A DNA stretch of 41,454 nucleotides from an uncultured Pseudomonadota bacterium (GTDB taxonomy: Bacteria > Pseudomonadota > Gammaproteobacteria > Steroidobacterales > Steroidobacteraceae): the NCBI GenBank assembly GCA_903879335.1, contig CAIRLC010000043.1:1-41454 (forward strand). The letters are read 5' to 3'. A program made the translations under genes and the position numbers. Under the pieces are notes generated by a model. The model ran no database searches, was not told the origin of the DNA, and saw nothing but the letters and a program-made list of their open reading frames with translations. Position 1 is the first letter of the stretch, and each line of letters begins with the position of its first letter. Shown piece by piece: positions 39,787-41,454 of the stretch.

Positions 39787-40272
39787 ATGGCCGCCAAGAA
39801 GGAAGACAAGGACTCACACACCGGCTCTATTGCGGTCAATCGCCGCGCCCGGCATGAGTTCTTCATCGACGAACGCTACGAAGCGGGCCTGGTGCTCATG
39901 GGCTGGGAAGTCAAAGCGATGCGCGCCGGTCGTGCGCAGTTGGCGGAAGGCTATGTCTTTATCCGGAATGACGAGGCGTTTCTGACCGGAGCCCACATTA
40001 CGCCCTTAAACTCAGCCTCGACCCACGTGATCGCAGATCCCGTCCGCACCCGCAAGCTCCTGCTCAATCGCAAGGAATTGGACCATCTGGTCGGTGCTGT
40101 GGATCGCAAGGGCGCGACCATGGTGCCCCTGTCGCTGTATTGGAAGGATGGTCGCGCGAAACTCGAACTGGGGCTTGCGCGCGGCAAGAAGCAACACGAC
40201 AAGCGCGAGTCGGAGAAGGACCGTGACTGGCAGCGGGAAAAGTCGCGTGCGCTGCGGGCGCGGAACCGCTAG
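39787..40272 (+). CDS. smpB: SsrA-binding protein SmpB
   Basis: It binds tmRNA and delivers it to stalled ribosomes. The 161-residue protein has an OB-fold core with [39 protein letters not shown], and [17 protein letters not shown], and a basic C-terminal tail ([20 protein letters not shown]) that becomes helical in the mRNA channel. The ATG at 39787 gives the usual N-terminus; another ATG at 39775 directly abuts the AAGGA site and is less likely. Its RNA partner ssrA lies about 700 bases downstream. Confidence 0.96.
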   Translation: MAAKKEDKDSHTGSIAVNRRARHEFFIDERYEAGLVLMGWEVKAMRAGRAQLAEGYVFIRNDEAFLTGAHITPLNSASTHVIADPVRTRKLLLNRKELDHLVGAVDRKGATMVPLSLYWKDGRAKLELGLARGKKQHDKRESEKDRDWQREKSRALRARNR

Positions 40273-40541
40273 CCACGACTCGATCTCGGAACGGCATCCA
40301 GCGGCCGCTCCCGGTGGAGTGCTGGCCCCGACCTGTCGTCATTCGCCGCGGTGTACATCGACCCGGCGGCGTCCAGCCGCTGGGTCGAAGCCGTGTGCTC
40401 ACCGATGGACTGATATAAAAACCGAATAAGGTCTAAATTCAGTCGCTTAGCGCTCTTGGAGCGGTCCCGTGCGGTACTCCACCCCAGCGAGAGCGATCCG
40501 TTATTAGACGGCGAATGTCGCCCCCTACCGGCGGACGACCG
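40273..40541. other. Structured intergenic region between smpB and the RidA gene
   Basis: No gene is seen in these 269 bases. A hairpin CGACCC-GG-CGGC (40359-40370), GTCCA loop, GCCG-CT-GGGTCG (40376-40387) could terminate smpB. A second set of nested arms, CGCTCT/AGAGCG (40451-40456 with 40490-40495) and TGGAG/CTCCA (40457-40461 with 40477-40481), could end the RidA transcript. Neither has a T-run. Confidence 0.4.
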
Positions 40542-40889
40542 TCAGGCAATCGACGCCACAACGACAATCTCGACCTTGTAGGCGGGCGTCGCGAGCTTCG
40601 CCTCGACCGTGGCGCGGGCGGGCGTATGACCTTGCGGCACCCAGGCGTCCCAAGCCGCATTCATTTCCGCAAAGGTTGCGATATCGGCGAGATAGACCGT
40701 CGCCTGAAGAATACGAGTCTTATCGGAGCCGACACGCGCGAGCAGGCTGTCGATCGACGCGAGCACTTCAAGAGTCTGCCCCTGCACATCCCGTGACGTA
40801 TCTTGCGCCACCTGACCGGCTAAGTAGACGGTTTGGCCGTGAACCACGGCCTCAGACATGCGGGGGCCGGTATCGAGACGCTGGATCAT
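40542..40889 (-). CDS. RidA family protein (YjgF/YER057c/UK114)
   Basis: Proteins of this family hydrolyse reactive enamine/imine intermediates or have unknown roles. The 115-residue product has YLAGQVAQDTSRDVQGQ, the segment DIATFAEMNAAWDAWVP, and the C-terminal PARATVEAKLATPAYKVEIVVVA. Arg92 and Glu107 have the spacing of the RidA active-site pair (Arg105/Glu120 in the archetype), suggesting imine deaminase ability, though archetypal neighbours differ and it may be a Rid subgroup member. The ATG at 40887-40889 gives the normal start; the frame extends 48 codons upstream without family similarity. It is divergent from ssrA. Confidence 0.88.
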   Translation of the reverse strand: MIQRLDTGPRMSEAVVHGQTVYLAGQVAQDTSRDVQGQTLEVLASIDSLLARVGSDKTRILQATVYLADIATFAEMNAAWDAWVPQGHTPARATVEAKLATPAYKVEIVVVASIA

Positions 40890-40963
40890 GGCGAACTCCA
40901 AAAGACGGGGCATCGCCCCATTGAAAGCGCAGGACTCTAACCCAATTAACGCTACAGGACGAC

Positions 40964-40976
40964 AGTCTGTTAGACT
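40964..40976. promoter_or_regulatory. Palindrome at the ssrA promoter
   Basis: AGTCT-GTT-AGACT (40964-40976) is a perfect 5-bp-arm palindrome placed 13-26 bases before the tmRNA 5' end, covering the expected -10 (TAGACT 40971-40976 or GACTAT 40973-40978). No good -35 is evident. It could be an operator or chance. Confidence 0.3.
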
Positions 40977-40989
40977 ATCGCCTGCTTCT

Positions 40990-41341
40990 GGGGCCGACCG
41001 GTTTCGACGTGGGTTACGAAACTCCAGGTGCATGCCGAGGTGCGGATTCCTCGTTAAACCATTTGCAAATTTTAGCTGCGAACGACAACAGCTACGCTCT
41101 GGCGGCTTAAGCCCCGCCTACTTCACTCCTCTCGGTGCCTGTGCTGGGGGAGATGGGGTCGCAATCACAGGATCGCGATGCACGCGTGCCTAGGGTAGTG
41201 CAAAGCTAAAAAGGACAAGGCTGGCATCAGGTTTTCCCTGCCGATCGGGTAGCCTGGAGCGAGATCAATAGACCGGATAAGCATGTAGATCTTGTAGCGT
41301 AGGACTTGCGGACGGGGGTTCAATTCCCCCCGGCTCCACCA
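40990..41341 (+). ncRNA. ssrA: Transfer-messenger RNA (tmRNA, SsrA)
   Basis: tmRNA rescues stalled ribosomes and adds a degradation tag, with SmpB. The ends form a tRNA-Ala-like acceptor (GGGGCCG with CGGCTCC, one G-U) with encoded CCA at 41339-41341, and the T-arm reads GGGGGTTCAATTCCCCC. The 5' part keeps GGTTTCGACG and GGTGCATGCCGAGG. The tag frame at 41078-41110 encodes ANDNSYALAA then TAA, with the resume codon GCG after TTTTAGCT. The 352-nt length is near the usual size. Intermediate pseudoknots are expected but not verified here. Confidence 0.97.
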
Positions 41342-41349
41342 ATACTCAA

Positions 41350-41382
41350 AATCCTAACCCTTATCCGGTTGGGATTTTTTTT
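41350..41382 (+). terminator. Intrinsic terminator of ssrA
   Basis: AATCCTAACC (41350-41359) pairs with GGTTGGGATT (41367-41376), one G-U, over a 7-base loop, and runs into eight Ts (41375-41382). It begins 9 bases after the tmRNA CCA. The remaining bases to 41454 show no recognisable feature. Confidence 0.88.
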
Positions 41383-41454
41383 GCCTGTTCCCCACTGAAA
41401 TGCGTCGTTGCCTCGCGAGCGTGACCACCCCAAACCCGGCGTTCTCGCCCCCGT

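Overview
The window is a stretch of gammaproteobacterial chromosome, GC-rich by eye, and almost all housekeeping genes. Read from the right, the order grpE-dnaK-dnaJ-dapB-(lysR/sbtA)-carA-carB-greA-DUF4149-yhbY/rlmE-ftsH-folP-glmM-tpiA-secG-tRNA-Leu(GAG)-nuoA..N-tRNA-fMet is the conserved gammaproteobacterial supercluster known from Pseudomonas and Xanthomonas relatives. The gene content (HrcA together with a sigma-32-type promoter, separate nuoC and nuoD, a tmRNA tag ANDNSYALAA) fits a non-enteric gammaproteobacterium. I cannot name the genus.

Layout. Positions 1-720 are an accessory edge: the first 11 codons of an IS3-family orfA, a short acidic reading-frame remnant, and about 500 bp without a convincing gene. 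Positions 723-15200 hold a terminator, the initiator tRNA and a complete 14-gene complex I operon on the minus strand. Positions 15201-21399 hold the nuo promoter, tRNA-Leu, secG, tpiA, glmM, folP, ftsH and rlmE, all minus. yhbY is divergent from rlmE across a 45-bp gap. Positions 21745-27017 hold a tightly packed minus-strand run: carA, carB, greA and a DUF4149 membrane protein. Positions 27219-29217 hold a divergent pair inserted at the usually contiguous dapB-carA junction: a CbbR/CmpR-type LysR regulator and an SbtA-family bicarbonate transporter. Positions 29297-35192 hold the heat-shock locus hrcA, grpE, dnaK, dnaJ plus dapB. Positions 35337-37948 hold nadK-recN (plus). Positions 38002-41382 hold fur, bamE, rnfH, ratA, smpB, a RidA-family gene and ssrA.

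How the parts work together. The nuo operon couples NADH oxidation to proton pumping. The chaperone block, ftsH, rlmE and the smpB/ssrA pair serve proteostasis and ribosome rescue. carAB, dapB, folP, glmM and tpiA are central biosynthesis. The most interesting context is the bicarbonate transporter beside carAB, because carbamoyl-phosphate synthetase consumes bicarbonate. The regulator and twin operator-like sites beside it suggest inorganic-carbon control. I found no CRISPR array, prophage, defence system or obviously new multi-gene system. The remaining findings are regulatory and structural details.
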